Source: Bacteroidales bacterium
Lineage (GTDB): Bacteria; Bacteroidota; Bacteroidia; Bacteroidales; UBA932
Assembly: GCA_017430365.1 (NCBI GenBank)
Contig: JAFRNC010000001.1
Location: 372,001 to 436,000 of the forward strand
Length of the DNA stretch: 64,000 nt
Reading direction: 5' to 3'
How positions within the stretch are numbered: the stretch's first letter is position 1; each line of letters starts with the position of its first letter. Below the pieces are notes generated by a model. That model did not search any database. It saw only the letters and a program-made list of their open reading frames with translations, and was not told the DNA's origin. Shown one piece after another: positions 16,945 to 23,888 of the stretch. The position numbers were made by a program, and so were the translations under genes.

Positions 16945-18485
16945 AGGAGTTCGAAATTGCTTTCCCCCTTCAGCACGACCCGTCCGAGGCCGAGTTGCGG
17001 CAGGCGGCAGGCCGCGCCCTGGGCGTCAAGCCCGAGAGGGTTTCCGGGGTGCGTATCGTCAGGCGTTCGCTGGATGCCCGGGGCGATATCGTATACCGCT
17101 ACAGGGTACAGGCCGCGGCTCAGGGCGAAAGCCTTGATGAATATACGGTTCCGCAATACCGTGACGTGAGGGACGCGGAGCCCGTCATAGTGGTGGGCAG
17201 CGGCCCTGCCGGCATGTTTGCCGCCCTGCGCCTGCTCATGGAAGGACGCCGTCCCATTGTCCTGGAGCGCGGGAAGGACGTGCATGCGAGAAAGGCCGAT
17301 GTGGCCGCATTGAACCGGCAGCAGAGCGTCGACCCTGATTCGAACTATTGTTTCGGAGAGGGAGGTGCAGGCACATTCTCCGACGGAAAACTCTACACCC
17401 GCTCGAACAAGCGGGGCGACCTGAGGGAAGTGCTTTCCCAACTGGTCGCTTTCGGCGCTTCCGCGAGCATACTTGTGGACGCCCATCCCCACATCGGGAG
17501 CGACAACCTTCCGCGGATAGTGGAGAGGATCCGGAATTGCATAACCGAACACGGGGGGGAGTATCATTTCAGTGAGAAAATGACTGACCTTGTTCCCTTC
17601 AGCGACGGAATGCATAAGGGTTGGAAGGTGATATGCGAAGGTGGAGCGGTCTATGAAGCCCGCTGGGTCATACTGGCGACGGGGCACTCTTCCCACGAAG
17701 TATACCGGCTTTTCGGCGAAAAAAGATGGCCCCTGGAGGCCAAGGGATTCGCACTGGGGGTGCGGGCGGAACATCCGCAGACCCTCATCAACCGAATCCA
17801 GTATCACGGAAAGTTCCAGCCAGGAATGCCGCCTGCGGAGTATTCGCTCGTAGAGCAGGTGGACGGACGGGGTGTTTTCTCGTTCTGCATGTGCCCCGGA
17901 GGCATCCTCGTTCCGTCAGTCACCGGTCCTGGCGAGGTTGTGCTCAACGGCATGTCCAACTCTATGCGCAACTCTCCCTGGGCCAACGCCGGGATAGTCT
18001 GCGCCGTCAATCCGGGAGACGTCCCCGGTTTCGAGCGTTACGGGGTCTTCTCACTTCTGGAATTCCAGTCTTCCGTGGAGAAGGCCATGTACGGTTTCTC
18101 TGGCTCGCTTCGCGCTCCTGCCCAGAGGCTCGTGGATTTCTGCAGAAATAAAGATTCGCAGGGACTTCCCAGGAGTTCCTATCAGCCCGGGACTGTGAAC
18201 GCCCCGCTGTACGAACTGCTGCCTTCGCCGGTATATGAGAGGCTCCGCGTGGCGTTCGCTGCCTTCGACCGCAAGATGCGCGGCTATTACACCAACGACG
18301 CCTTGGTTCTGGGCACCGAATCGAGAACATCGTCCCCGGTACGCATTCCGCGTGATCCGGAGACGATGTGTGTCTGTGGCCTGGAAGGCCTATACCCATG
18401 CGGGGAGGGCGCGGGATATGCCGGCGGCATAGTCTCGAGCGCCATGGACGGAATCCTAGTTGCCGCAGCCGCTTCCGCACGATGA
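16941..18485 (+). CDS. FAD-dependent oxidoreductase (COG2509-type)
   Basis: A 514-aa predicted flavoprotein. An N-terminal domain of about 80 residues precedes the dinucleotide-binding motif VIVVGSGPAGMFAALRLL, then LERGKDV, a conserved NYCFGEGGAGTFSDGKLYTR block and ILATGHSSHEVYRL. The C-terminal EGLYPCGEGAGYAGGIVSSAMDG is the FAD-closing motif. This matches the uncharacterised FAD-dependent dehydrogenase family often found next to core genes; the substrate is unknown. The gene is translationally coupled to tsaD. Its last 30 nt overlap the end of the convergent SlyD-like gene. Confidence 0.85.
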   Translation: MKEFEIAFPLQHDPSEAELRQAAGRALGVKPERVSGVRIVRRSLDARGDIVYRYRVQAAAQGESLDEYTVPQYRDVRDAEPVIVVGSGPAGMFAALRLLMEGRRPIVLERGKDVHARKADVAALNRQQSVDPDSNYCFGEGGAGTFSDGKLYTRSNKRGDLREVLSQLVAFGASASILVDAHPHIGSDNLPRIVERIRNCITEHGGEYHFSEKMTDLVPFSDGMHKGWKVICEGGAVYEARWVILATGHSSHEVYRLFGEKRWPLEAKGFALGVRAEHPQTLINRIQYHGKFQPGMPPAEYSLVEQVDGRGVFSFCMCPGGILVPSVTGPGEVVLNGMSNSMRNSPWANAGIVCAVNPGDVPGFERYGVFSLLEFQSSVEKAMYGFSGSLRAPAQRLVDFCRNKDSQGLPRSSYQPGTVNAPLYELLPSPVYERLRVAFAAFDRKMRGYYTNDALVLGTESRTSSPVRIPRDPETMCVCGLEGLYPCGEGAGYAGGIVSSAMDGILVAAAASAR

Positions 18486-18992
18486 GCAGTTGCCGCCGCA
18501 TCCCTTGGCGGCCCTTTCTCCGTGCAGCCCGTCGGTCAGTTCCTTCTCGGTAGCGTCCCTTATGGCAGTCACCTTGCCGGTGAAATGGAGTTCCTTTCCG
18601 GCCAGGTCGTGGTTGAAATCCATCTTCACGCTGTCGGCCGACACTTCGACCACCTTGCCGGGAATCACTCCGCCCGCCTGGTTCATCATGGGAATCACCT
18701 GGCCGGGGATGAGCAGCTGCTCCTGTATCTTGCCGTCGATTTCGAATATGTGCTTGGGCAGGTCGATCACCGCCTGATTGTCGTATACCCCGTAGCCTTC
18801 CTCGGGAGAGAGGACGAATTCGAACGTGTCTCCCACCTCCTTGCCGAGGAGATATTCCTCGAACTTGGGCAGCAGGTATCCGAGTCCGTAGATGAACTCG
18901 AGGGGATTCTCTTCCGTGGCACTGTCTTTCACTTCGCCGTCTACGAGCAGGGTGTAGCTCAGGGAGACGACCTTTTCATCTTGGATTGTCAT
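18456..18992 (-). CDS. FKBP-type peptidyl-prolyl isomerase, SlyD-like
   Basis: A 178-aa SlyD-like isomerase and chaperone. It has the split FKBP fold with an inserted flap (VVSLSYTLLVDGEVKDSA, PLEFIYGLGYLLPKFEEYLLG, FEFVLSPEEGYG, then VDFN-type DFNHDLAGKELHFTGKV). A Cys-rich tail (CGGNCSSCGSGCGN) replaces the His-rich metal tail of E. coli SlyD, which suggests metal binding. The start was set at 18992 (MTIQDEKV); upstream codons in this frame belong to the zeta-like gene region. Its ATG overlaps the stop of that gene by 4 nt. It ends inside the 3' end of the convergent flavoprotein gene. Confidence 0.88.
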   Translation of the reverse strand: MTIQDEKVVSLSYTLLVDGEVKDSATEENPLEFIYGLGYLLPKFEEYLLGKEVGDTFEFVLSPEEGYGVYDNQAVIDLPKHIFEIDGKIQEQLLIPGQVIPMMNQAGGVIPGKVVEVSADSVKMDFNHDLAGKELHFTGKVTAIRDATEKELTDGLHGERAAKGCGGNCSSCGSGCGN

Positions 18993-19573
18993 GGTTGGTT
19001 GGGTTTGTCTATGTTCAGAATAATATTGTAGATTCTCTTGTTGTATATGTGGGTGGCGGTGCTCAGTCCGCCTTCCGCTATCCATTTCCCCTGCCGGTCG
19101 CTGTTGTCGATCAGCACCCAGTAGTTGCAGAGCGGGAGATAGATTTCGCGGAGGTTCTTCATGCCCTGCCAGTATCGCCTGACGATGGTTTCGGTGGGTA
19201 TGTCGTGTCCTCCCGACGATACCCGGATCGCCACTCTCCTGATGGCGAGTTCCGGATTCTTGAGCCAGAAATAGAATATCCCCACCATATAGCCCTTGTT
19301 CTTCGCGGCAATGACCGTATTGGCGAGCGACCTGGTGGCGAGCGTGGTCTCGACCGCGAAGTCATCTCCCTTGGCTATCAGCTGGTCCATTCTCTCCACC
19401 ATCAGCCTGGAGGCACGTATCATCTCTTTCTCCGGATTCTGGGGCGAGAGTTCGTCCGCTATCTCGTCGGCGTTGACGAAGGTATGGAGATTGAGCAGGT
19501 CGGGCAGCAGGGTGTAGGATGCGGTTGTCTTGCCCGCACCGTTGCAACCCGATATGATGTAGAGCCGCGACAT
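18989..19573 (-). CDS. Zeta-toxin-like P-loop kinase
   Basis: A 194-aa P-loop protein of the zeta toxin / COG4185 group. GCNGAGKTT (residues 9-17) is the Walker A loop, NADEIA (from residue 34) holds the likely catalytic Asp, and FAVETTLATRSL fits the family's ATP/UDP-GlcNAc site region. Classical zeta toxins phosphorylate UDP-GlcNAc and are held by an epsilon antitoxin. No small antitoxin gene is adjacent: the NamZ-like gene lies 4 nt upstream and the SlyD-like gene overlaps downstream. It may be a chromosomal kinase with another job. Upstream NamZ-like genes act on peptidoglycan sugars, which would fit an amino-sugar substrate (inference). Confidence 0.8.
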   Translation of the reverse strand: MSRLYIISGCNGAGKTTASYTLLPDLLNLHTFVNADEIADELSPQNPEKEMIRASRLMVERMDQLIAKGDDFAVETTLATRSLANTVIAAKNKGYMVGIFYFWLKNPELAIRRVAIRVSSGGHDIPTETIVRRYWQGMKNLREIYLPLCNYWVLIDNSDRQGKWIAEGGLSTATHIYNKRIYNIILNIDKPNQP

Positions 19574-19577
19574 CGGT

Positions 19578-20678
19578 CTATTTGATCCTGTAGGGATCGT
19601 CCCCGTAAAGTGTGAATTTCTTCGACTTCCGGAGCCACTTCTGCTCTTCGGTCTTGATGTATTCGCGTGTGCCCTCCCAGTCGAGCCGTCCTTCCACGAA
19701 ACCGAGCAGGGTCGCGTCTTCCAGATAGCGGTTCAGCCCTTCATCCCGGAATTCGGGGCAGGTGTCGTGGATGAAGCGCAGGAGCTGGAGGGCGTGGTTG
19801 AGGGCGTGGTATGTAGCGCCGGGTATGAACATCAGCTGGAAGCCGAAGCACGTCTCGTCACGGTATATCCCGTAGGAGGGGACGAAACGGGTCCATCTGA
19901 CGTGGAGCCCGGGATTGGCGACCGGACTTTCCGTATCGTTCCAGTTGCCTCTCCCCATGCGGGACGGATACCCGTAAAGCTGTTCCATCCAGGGGGCTCC
20001 GAACTGCTCGAAGGGGCGGTTCGTGCCGTGGCCGTAACTCACGTTGGTACCCATCCAGAGGCATTGTCCGCTGTAGAAATGGGAGGTGAAAAGCCCGGAG
20101 AAATCGGAGAAGGGCGGGATGGTCCATGCCATCAGCTCCCTGTTTACCGGTTCGGCGGAGGTGGATATGATGTGCAGGGGGAACTTCGCTCCCATTTCGC
20201 TGTAGAAGAGGTTGGCCGTCTCGCCGAGGGTGAGCCCGTGACGGTGGGGGAGACCTATGATGCCGAGCGTTCCCTCGATCTGCCTGCCGCAGGGGTTGAT
20301 GCGGTCCACAAGGAAAACGGAAAGGTCGGCCCCGTCGCTCCTGAGCCTCTTGAACAGATTGTACAGCAGGGTGGTGTAGTTGCTGTAGCGGGATCCTACG
20401 TCCTGGAGTTCTATTACCAGGGCGTCGAGATCCTTCAGGTCATCCATATCAAGCGACGTGGTCACCTCCCTGGTCTCGATTCCCGGGACCATGGGGCCGT
20501 AGAGGGAGTGCTCGGGGGTGAAGATGCGCACCAGGTTGCCACGGCGGGCAAGGCTCTCGAACAGATACTCCCCGGTGTCGGGATGCCATGCGACCTGGTT
20601 GCACAGCACGCCTAAGCGCCCTTTCCTGAGCACCAGGTCCTGCTGCTCCAGCAGGGGAGTCGTCCTGAATGAAAACAT
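19578..20678 (-). CDS. NamZ-like exo-beta-N-acetylmuramidase family protein (DUF1343)
   Basis: A 366-aa DUF1343 protein; characterised NamZ removes terminal MurNAc from peptidoglycan fragments. Visible blocks are LGVLCNQVAW, LVIELQDVGSRYSNY, VDRINPCGRQIEGT, RHGLTLGETANLFY, WMGTNVSYGHGTNRPFEQFG and FGFQLMFIPGATYHAL. Two things are odd. The usual PEHGxxG motif reads PEHSLYG, and the protein starts directly at the fold with no signal peptide, so it may act on imported muropeptides in the cytoplasm. A near-consensus -7 box (TATCTTTA on the minus strand, 20683-20690) lies just before the start. The zeta-like gene follows by 4 nt. Confidence 0.83.
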   Translation of the reverse strand: MFSFRTTPLLEQQDLVLRKGRLGVLCNQVAWHPDTGEYLFESLARRGNLVRIFTPEHSLYGPMVPGIETREVTTSLDMDDLKDLDALVIELQDVGSRYSNYTTLLYNLFKRLRSDGADLSVFLVDRINPCGRQIEGTLGIIGLPHRHGLTLGETANLFYSEMGAKFPLHIISTSAEPVNRELMAWTIPPFSDFSGLFTSHFYSGQCLWMGTNVSYGHGTNRPFEQFGAPWMEQLYGYPSRMGRGNWNDTESPVANPGLHVRWTRFVPSYGIYRDETCFGFQLMFIPGATYHALNHALQLLRFIHDTCPEFRDEGLNRYLEDATLLGFVEGRLDWEGTREYIKTEEQKWLRKSKKFTLYGDDPYRIK

Positions 20679-20694
20679 GTCGTAAAGATATAAA

Positions 20695-20723
20695 AAAGAC
20701 GGCAGTTTCTTGCTGCCGTCTTT
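20695..20723 (-). terminator. Intrinsic terminator after rpmE
   Basis: An 11-bp stem (AAAGACGGCAG / CTGCCGTCTTT) with a 7-nt loop. On the minus strand the 3' arm runs into six T residues (20692-20697). It lies between the rpmE stop and the NamZ-like start. Confidence 0.85.
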
Positions 20724-20746
20724 CGTGTTCCTTTCCGAAGAAGCGC

Positions 20747-20998
20747 TTATTTCTTCTTCTGACCGTATCTTGAGTAGAATTTGTCCACGCGACCGGCGGT
20801 ATCGACAAGCTTCATCTTGCCGGTATAGAACGGGTGCGAAGTGTTCGAGATCTCAACCTTCACGAGGGGGAAGGTGACACCGTCGATATCGATCGTCTCC
20901 TTGGTGTTGATGCAGGAGCGGGTGATAAAGACGTGCTCGTTGGACATATCCTTGAATGCTACAAGACGGTAGGATTCGGGATGGATTCCTTTTTTCAT
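20747..20998 (-). CDS. rpmE: 50S ribosomal protein L31, type B
   Basis: An 83-aa L31 of the zinc-independent B type: [20 protein letters not shown], then [30 protein letters not shown]. It lacks the CxxC pair of the zinc-binding A type; a single Cys lies in the SCINT segment. It is transcribed alone, with a promoter at 21037-21044 and its own terminator downstream. Confidence 0.96.
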   Translation of the reverse strand: MKKGIHPESYRLVAFKDMSNEHVFITRSCINTKETIDIDGVTFPLVKVEISNTSHPFYTGKMKLVDTAGRVDKFYSRYGQKKK

Positions 20999-21036
20999 TT
21001 TGCGTATCTAGTTTAAACAGTTTTCCAAACGGAGCG

Positions 21037-21044
21037 CAAAAATA
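21037..21044 (-). promoter_or_regulatory. -7 element for rpmE with -33 TTTG
   Basis: On the minus strand: TATTTTTG, with TTTG at 21067-21064 exactly 19 nt upstream. This is the classic Bacteroidota promoter layout, 38 nt before the rpmE ATG. Confidence 0.75.
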
Positions 21045-21068
21045 GGAATAATTTGGAGAACGGCAAAA

Positions 21069-21704
21069 TTATTTTGTCAATCTGAATCCGGCGTACATCT
21101 GGTCGTACTGGTTCAGGATCCCGTTGATGGTCTGGAGGGTGGAGTTCTTGTAGACCGAAGTCAGCGACTTGATGATTTTCATCATGGTCGTGGCGTCGAA
21201 GAGGAGTTCCATCTGGCCGTTCTTGACGGCGACATAACCCTTCATGTTGAGGAATTTCGCCATCTTCATGTTGATGGTCGCATTCTCCTTGTCGAGGGTC
21301 CAGGTTCCGGTGAACGTCTTCTGGCCATACTTGACGGCCATGGTGCCGTCTTCATTGAAGGTGAAGCCGAAAAGTCCCTGGGTGATGCCGACTTTCTGGA
21401 GGTAGCCGTCCAGTTTATTCTCGATGGTGGACTGGGCCACTCCGCTGGCGATGTTGGAGAGAGGGTTGTTCTCCGATTTGAAACTGATGGCGGAGCCGCT
21501 GTAGTTCCAGTTGCCGGCTATGGTTTCGGGGGTGAGGGCGCTCTTGCCGGAGATAAGGTCGGTGATGCTGGACACGATAGATCCGGCCTTGCTGTCCTTG
21601 TTGCCGAGCTGGCCAATTTTGCCGAGTATGCCGCCAAGATTCTGCGCATTTGCCGAGAAGGTGATCATCAGGATGGCCGCTGCCATCAAAGCAATCTTTT
21701 TCAT
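21069..21704 (-). CDS. Exported DUF4923 lipocalin-like protein
   Basis: A 211-aa secreted protein. A signal peptide (MKKIALMAAAILMITFSANA) is followed by a Gly/Leu-rich spacer and a beta-rich domain with ALTPETIAGNWNYSG, GLFGFTFNEDGTMAVKYG, FTGTWTLDKENATINMK and GQMELLFDATTMMK. This pattern matches DUF4923 proteins of Bacteroidales, which look lipocalin-like; the function is unknown. It stands alone between rpmE and the divergent glmM. The 72-nt gap to glmM has a good plus-strand -7 box but no exact one for this gene. Confidence 0.82.
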   Translation of the reverse strand: MKKIALMAAAILMITFSANAQNLGGILGKIGQLGNKDSKAGSIVSSITDLISGKSALTPETIAGNWNYSGSAISFKSENNPLSNIASGVAQSTIENKLDGYLQKVGITQGLFGFTFNEDGTMAVKYGQKTFTGTWTLDKENATINMKMAKFLNMKGYVAVKNGQMELLFDATTMMKIIKSLTSVYKNSTLQTINGILNQYDQMYAGFRLTK

Positions 21705-21723
21705 GGTTTCTATGGATATTTTT

Positions 21724-21731
21724 TAACTTTG
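21724..21731 (+). promoter_or_regulatory. -7 element for glmM
   Basis: TAACTTTG matches TAnnTTTG and lies 45 nt before the glmM ATG. Confidence 0.6.
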
Positions 21732-21776
21732 CAATTTAGTGAAAATCGCTGAAATAATCCATAAAAATCACATATT

Positions 21777-23159
21777 ATGACCCTGATCAAATCTATTTCC
21801 GGCATTCGGGGCACTATAGGCGGCTGCCCCGGCGACGCCCTGACCCCGATTGACGTGGTCAAGTTCACTGCTGCGTATGCCCGCCAGCTTCAGATGAAGT
21901 ATCCCGGCAAGGAGCGCTGCAAAGTTGTGGTCGGCCGGGATGCCAGGATTTCCGGCGAAATGGTGGACTACCTGGTCTCCGGCACCCTTATGGCATGCGG
22001 GATCGACGTGGTGAACGCCGGTCTCGCCTCCACTCCCACCACCGAGATGGCGGTTCTTTTCGAAAAGGCCGACGGCGGCATCATCCTGACCGCTTCGCAC
22101 AATCCCAAGCAGTGGAATGCCCTGAAGCTCCTCAATTCCAAGGGCGAGTTCCTCACCGACGAGGAGGGGAAGGCTCTCCAGAAGGTGGCCGAGGAAGGAG
22201 ATTTCGATTTCAAGGATGTGGACAGCATTGGAACACTGGTACGGAAAGATTTCACACAGGCACATATCGATGCCGTCAAGAACTATCCGCTCGTAGACCT
22301 TGACGCTATCCGCAAGGCGGGGTTCAAAGTGGTGCTCGATGCCATCAACTCGGTGGGAAGCATATGCATGCCGGCCCTCATCGAACAGCTCGGAGTGGAG
22401 TGCGTGACCATCAACGGCACTCCCGACGGCCATTTCGCACACAATCCCGAGCCGCTGCCAGCCAACCTGGTAACACTCTCCGAAGAAGTGGTACGCCGGA
22501 AGGCTGACCTCGGCATCTCGGTCGATCCCGATGTCGACCGTCTCGCTTTCATCTGCGAGAACGGAGTCCCCTTCGGCGAAGAATACACCCTCGTGGCGGT
22601 CGCCGATTACGTGCTCTCAGTCAGGAAGGGTCCTACGGTTTCGAATATCTCTTCTTCACGTGCCCTCCGCGACGTGACGGAATCACACGGCTGCAAATAT
22701 TTCAACTGCAAGGTGGGTGAGGTGAACGCCTCCACCAGGATGCAGGAGGAAGGAGCGGTGATCGGAGGCGAGGGCAACGGCGGAGTTATAGTGCCGGACC
22801 TCCACTACGGACGCGACGCTCTCATCGGAACCGCGCTTTTCCTGAGCAACATGGCGCACAAGAAACTGTCCGCCTCCGCACTCAGGGCGACGTATCCCGA
22901 CTATTTCGTCTCGAAAAACCGTATAGAAATGAGCGACCCCGCCAAGATAGAGGAGGCGCTCACGAAGGTGGAAAATTATTTTGCAGGGGCTGCCGTAAAC
23001 AAACTCGACGGTCTCCGCATCGATTTCGAAGACGAGCGCAAGTGGTTCGTACTCAGGAAATCCAATACCGAACCCATCATCCGCATCTATGCCGAAGCCC
23101 CTTCCGAGGCGGCTGCGGAAGACCTGGCGCAGGAAGTCATAAGGGTAATCGGCGGCTAA
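21777..23159 (+). CDS. glmM: Phosphoglucosamine mutase
   Basis: A 460-aa phosphohexomutase of the GlmM group, making glucosamine 1-phosphate for UDP-GlcNAc. It starts SISGIRGTIGG. The phosphoserine loop is GIILTASHNP (Ser 107), the metal loop is GISVDPDVDRLAF, the sugar loop is GGEGNGGVI, and the phosphate-binding end is VLRKSNTEPIIRIYAE. In GlmM the last block is usually RxSGTEP; here SNTEP is found, as in several Bacteroidota copies. A related phosphomannomutase role cannot be excluded. The stop overlaps the convergent pqqD-like stop by 4 nt. Confidence 0.87.
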   Translation: MTLIKSISGIRGTIGGCPGDALTPIDVVKFTAAYARQLQMKYPGKERCKVVVGRDARISGEMVDYLVSGTLMACGIDVVNAGLASTPTTEMAVLFEKADGGIILTASHNPKQWNALKLLNSKGEFLTDEEGKALQKVAEEGDFDFKDVDSIGTLVRKDFTQAHIDAVKNYPLVDLDAIRKAGFKVVLDAINSVGSICMPALIEQLGVECVTINGTPDGHFAHNPEPLPANLVTLSEEVVRRKADLGISVDPDVDRLAFICENGVPFGEEYTLVAVADYVLSVRKGPTVSNISSSRALRDVTESHGCKYFNCKVGEVNASTRMQEEGAVIGGEGNGGVIVPDLHYGRDALIGTALFLSNMAHKKLSASALRATYPDYFVSKNRIEMSDPAKIEEALTKVENYFAGAAVNKLDGLRIDFEDERKWFVLRKSNTEPIIRIYAEAPSEAAAEDLAQEVIRVIGG

Positions 23160-23428
23160 CGGGCCACGATACCCATTTCAACCCACTTGTCGAGAAGGGC
23201 CTGTACATCTGTGCGGGCCCTTTCTTCACTCACCTCATATTCCTCGCACAATGCCCCGGCAAGGGTCTCCACTGTGAATTCGCCGAGTTCCTGGCCCTTG
23301 TTCCAGAGCCAGGCCGCAGTATCGTTGAGGCTGACAAGCCGACCGAAATCGACTGCGCCCAGTCCTTCGCCCACTATTACTTTTTCGCCGCACACTTCGC
23401 GCAGCACGAATCCTTCCTTGATTTTCAT
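23156..23428 (-). CDS. PqqD-like peptide-binding protein (RRE fold)
   Basis: A 90-aa PqqD-family protein: it opens KIKEGFVLREVCGEKVIVG, then VDFGRLVSLNDTAAWLWN, LAGALCEEYEVSEERARTDV and LLDKWVEMGIV. PqqD-fold domains bind the leader of ribosomal peptides and present them to modifying enzymes. The ATG at 23428 was chosen because homology begins there and it forms an ATGA overlap with the S24/S26-like stop; codons upstream lie inside that gene. It is the last gene of the operon that begins at ligA. No radical-SAM partner or precursor peptide is nearby. Confidence 0.85.
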   Translation of the reverse strand: MKIKEGFVLREVCGEKVIVGEGLGAVDFGRLVSLNDTAAWLWNKGQELGEFTVETLAGALCEEYEVSEERARTDVQALLDKWVEMGIVAR

Positions 23429-23883
23429 CTGATTTCTATGTTTCGTAAATATGTCCGTTTGTAAATTGCAAGCAGCCAGCGCCTTATCGGGAGCATCCGG
23501 CGCCATTGCCGGGCAGCGCGCTTCATGCGGGGAGTGTCGAGGCGCCTGTGCTTTCCGTCGGCCCCGACCACTTCGTCGGCCCTGGCCAGTATATCTTCGG
23601 GACGGCATATCTCGCGTCCCCGAATATTGCCGTCGCCCATGAGTTCCACCCGGCTGTCAGAAATCTCCATCACCCTGTGGAGCACGTAGCGGCTGCCCCC
23701 GATCCTGGCCAGCACCACGTCACCGGGACGGATGTCCAGGGGCCGCGTCAGAACCACGCTTTCGCGTCCTCCCAATATGAAGGGAAGCATGCTCCTTCCC
23801 TTGACGAGCAGGGTCACGGCCAGTCCTTCCTGGATAAGGGCCGCGGCATCCCGTATGATCCGGTCGTCACTGACTTTTTCCAT
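23425..23883 (-). CDS. S24/S26-family signal-peptidase-like protein
   Basis: A 152-aa protein with the signal-peptidase/LexA peptidase core. VKGRSMLPFI contains the likely catalytic Ser 31, RPGDVVLARIGGSRYVLHRV places His 69 where bacterial leader peptidase has Lys, and LMGDGN (81-86) matches the conserved GDxN box. A Ser-His pair is typical of SipW/ER-type enzymes. No N-terminal membrane anchor is evident; a basic region and short hydrophobic stretch (about 130-140) near the C-terminus may be membrane-associated. It begins 5 nt after the IspG/kinase fusion and overlaps the PqqD-like start. Role inferred: leader or precursor processing in a PqqD/HPrK-like cassette. Confidence 0.8.
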   Translation of the reverse strand: MEKVSDDRIIRDAAALIQEGLAVTLLVKGRSMLPFILGGRESVVLTRPLDIRPGDVVLARIGGSRYVLHRVMEISDSRVELMGDGNIRGREICRPEDILARADEVVGADGKHRRLDTPRMKRAARQWRRMLPIRRWLLAIYKRTYLRNIEIR

Positions 23884-23888
23884 GTGGG

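Noticed and set aside
20480..20510. GATTCCCGGGACC in the NamZ-like gene as another palindromic copy
   Set aside because: Only the CCCGGG core is palindromic; the flanks do not match, and the encoded residues align with a conserved part of the family.
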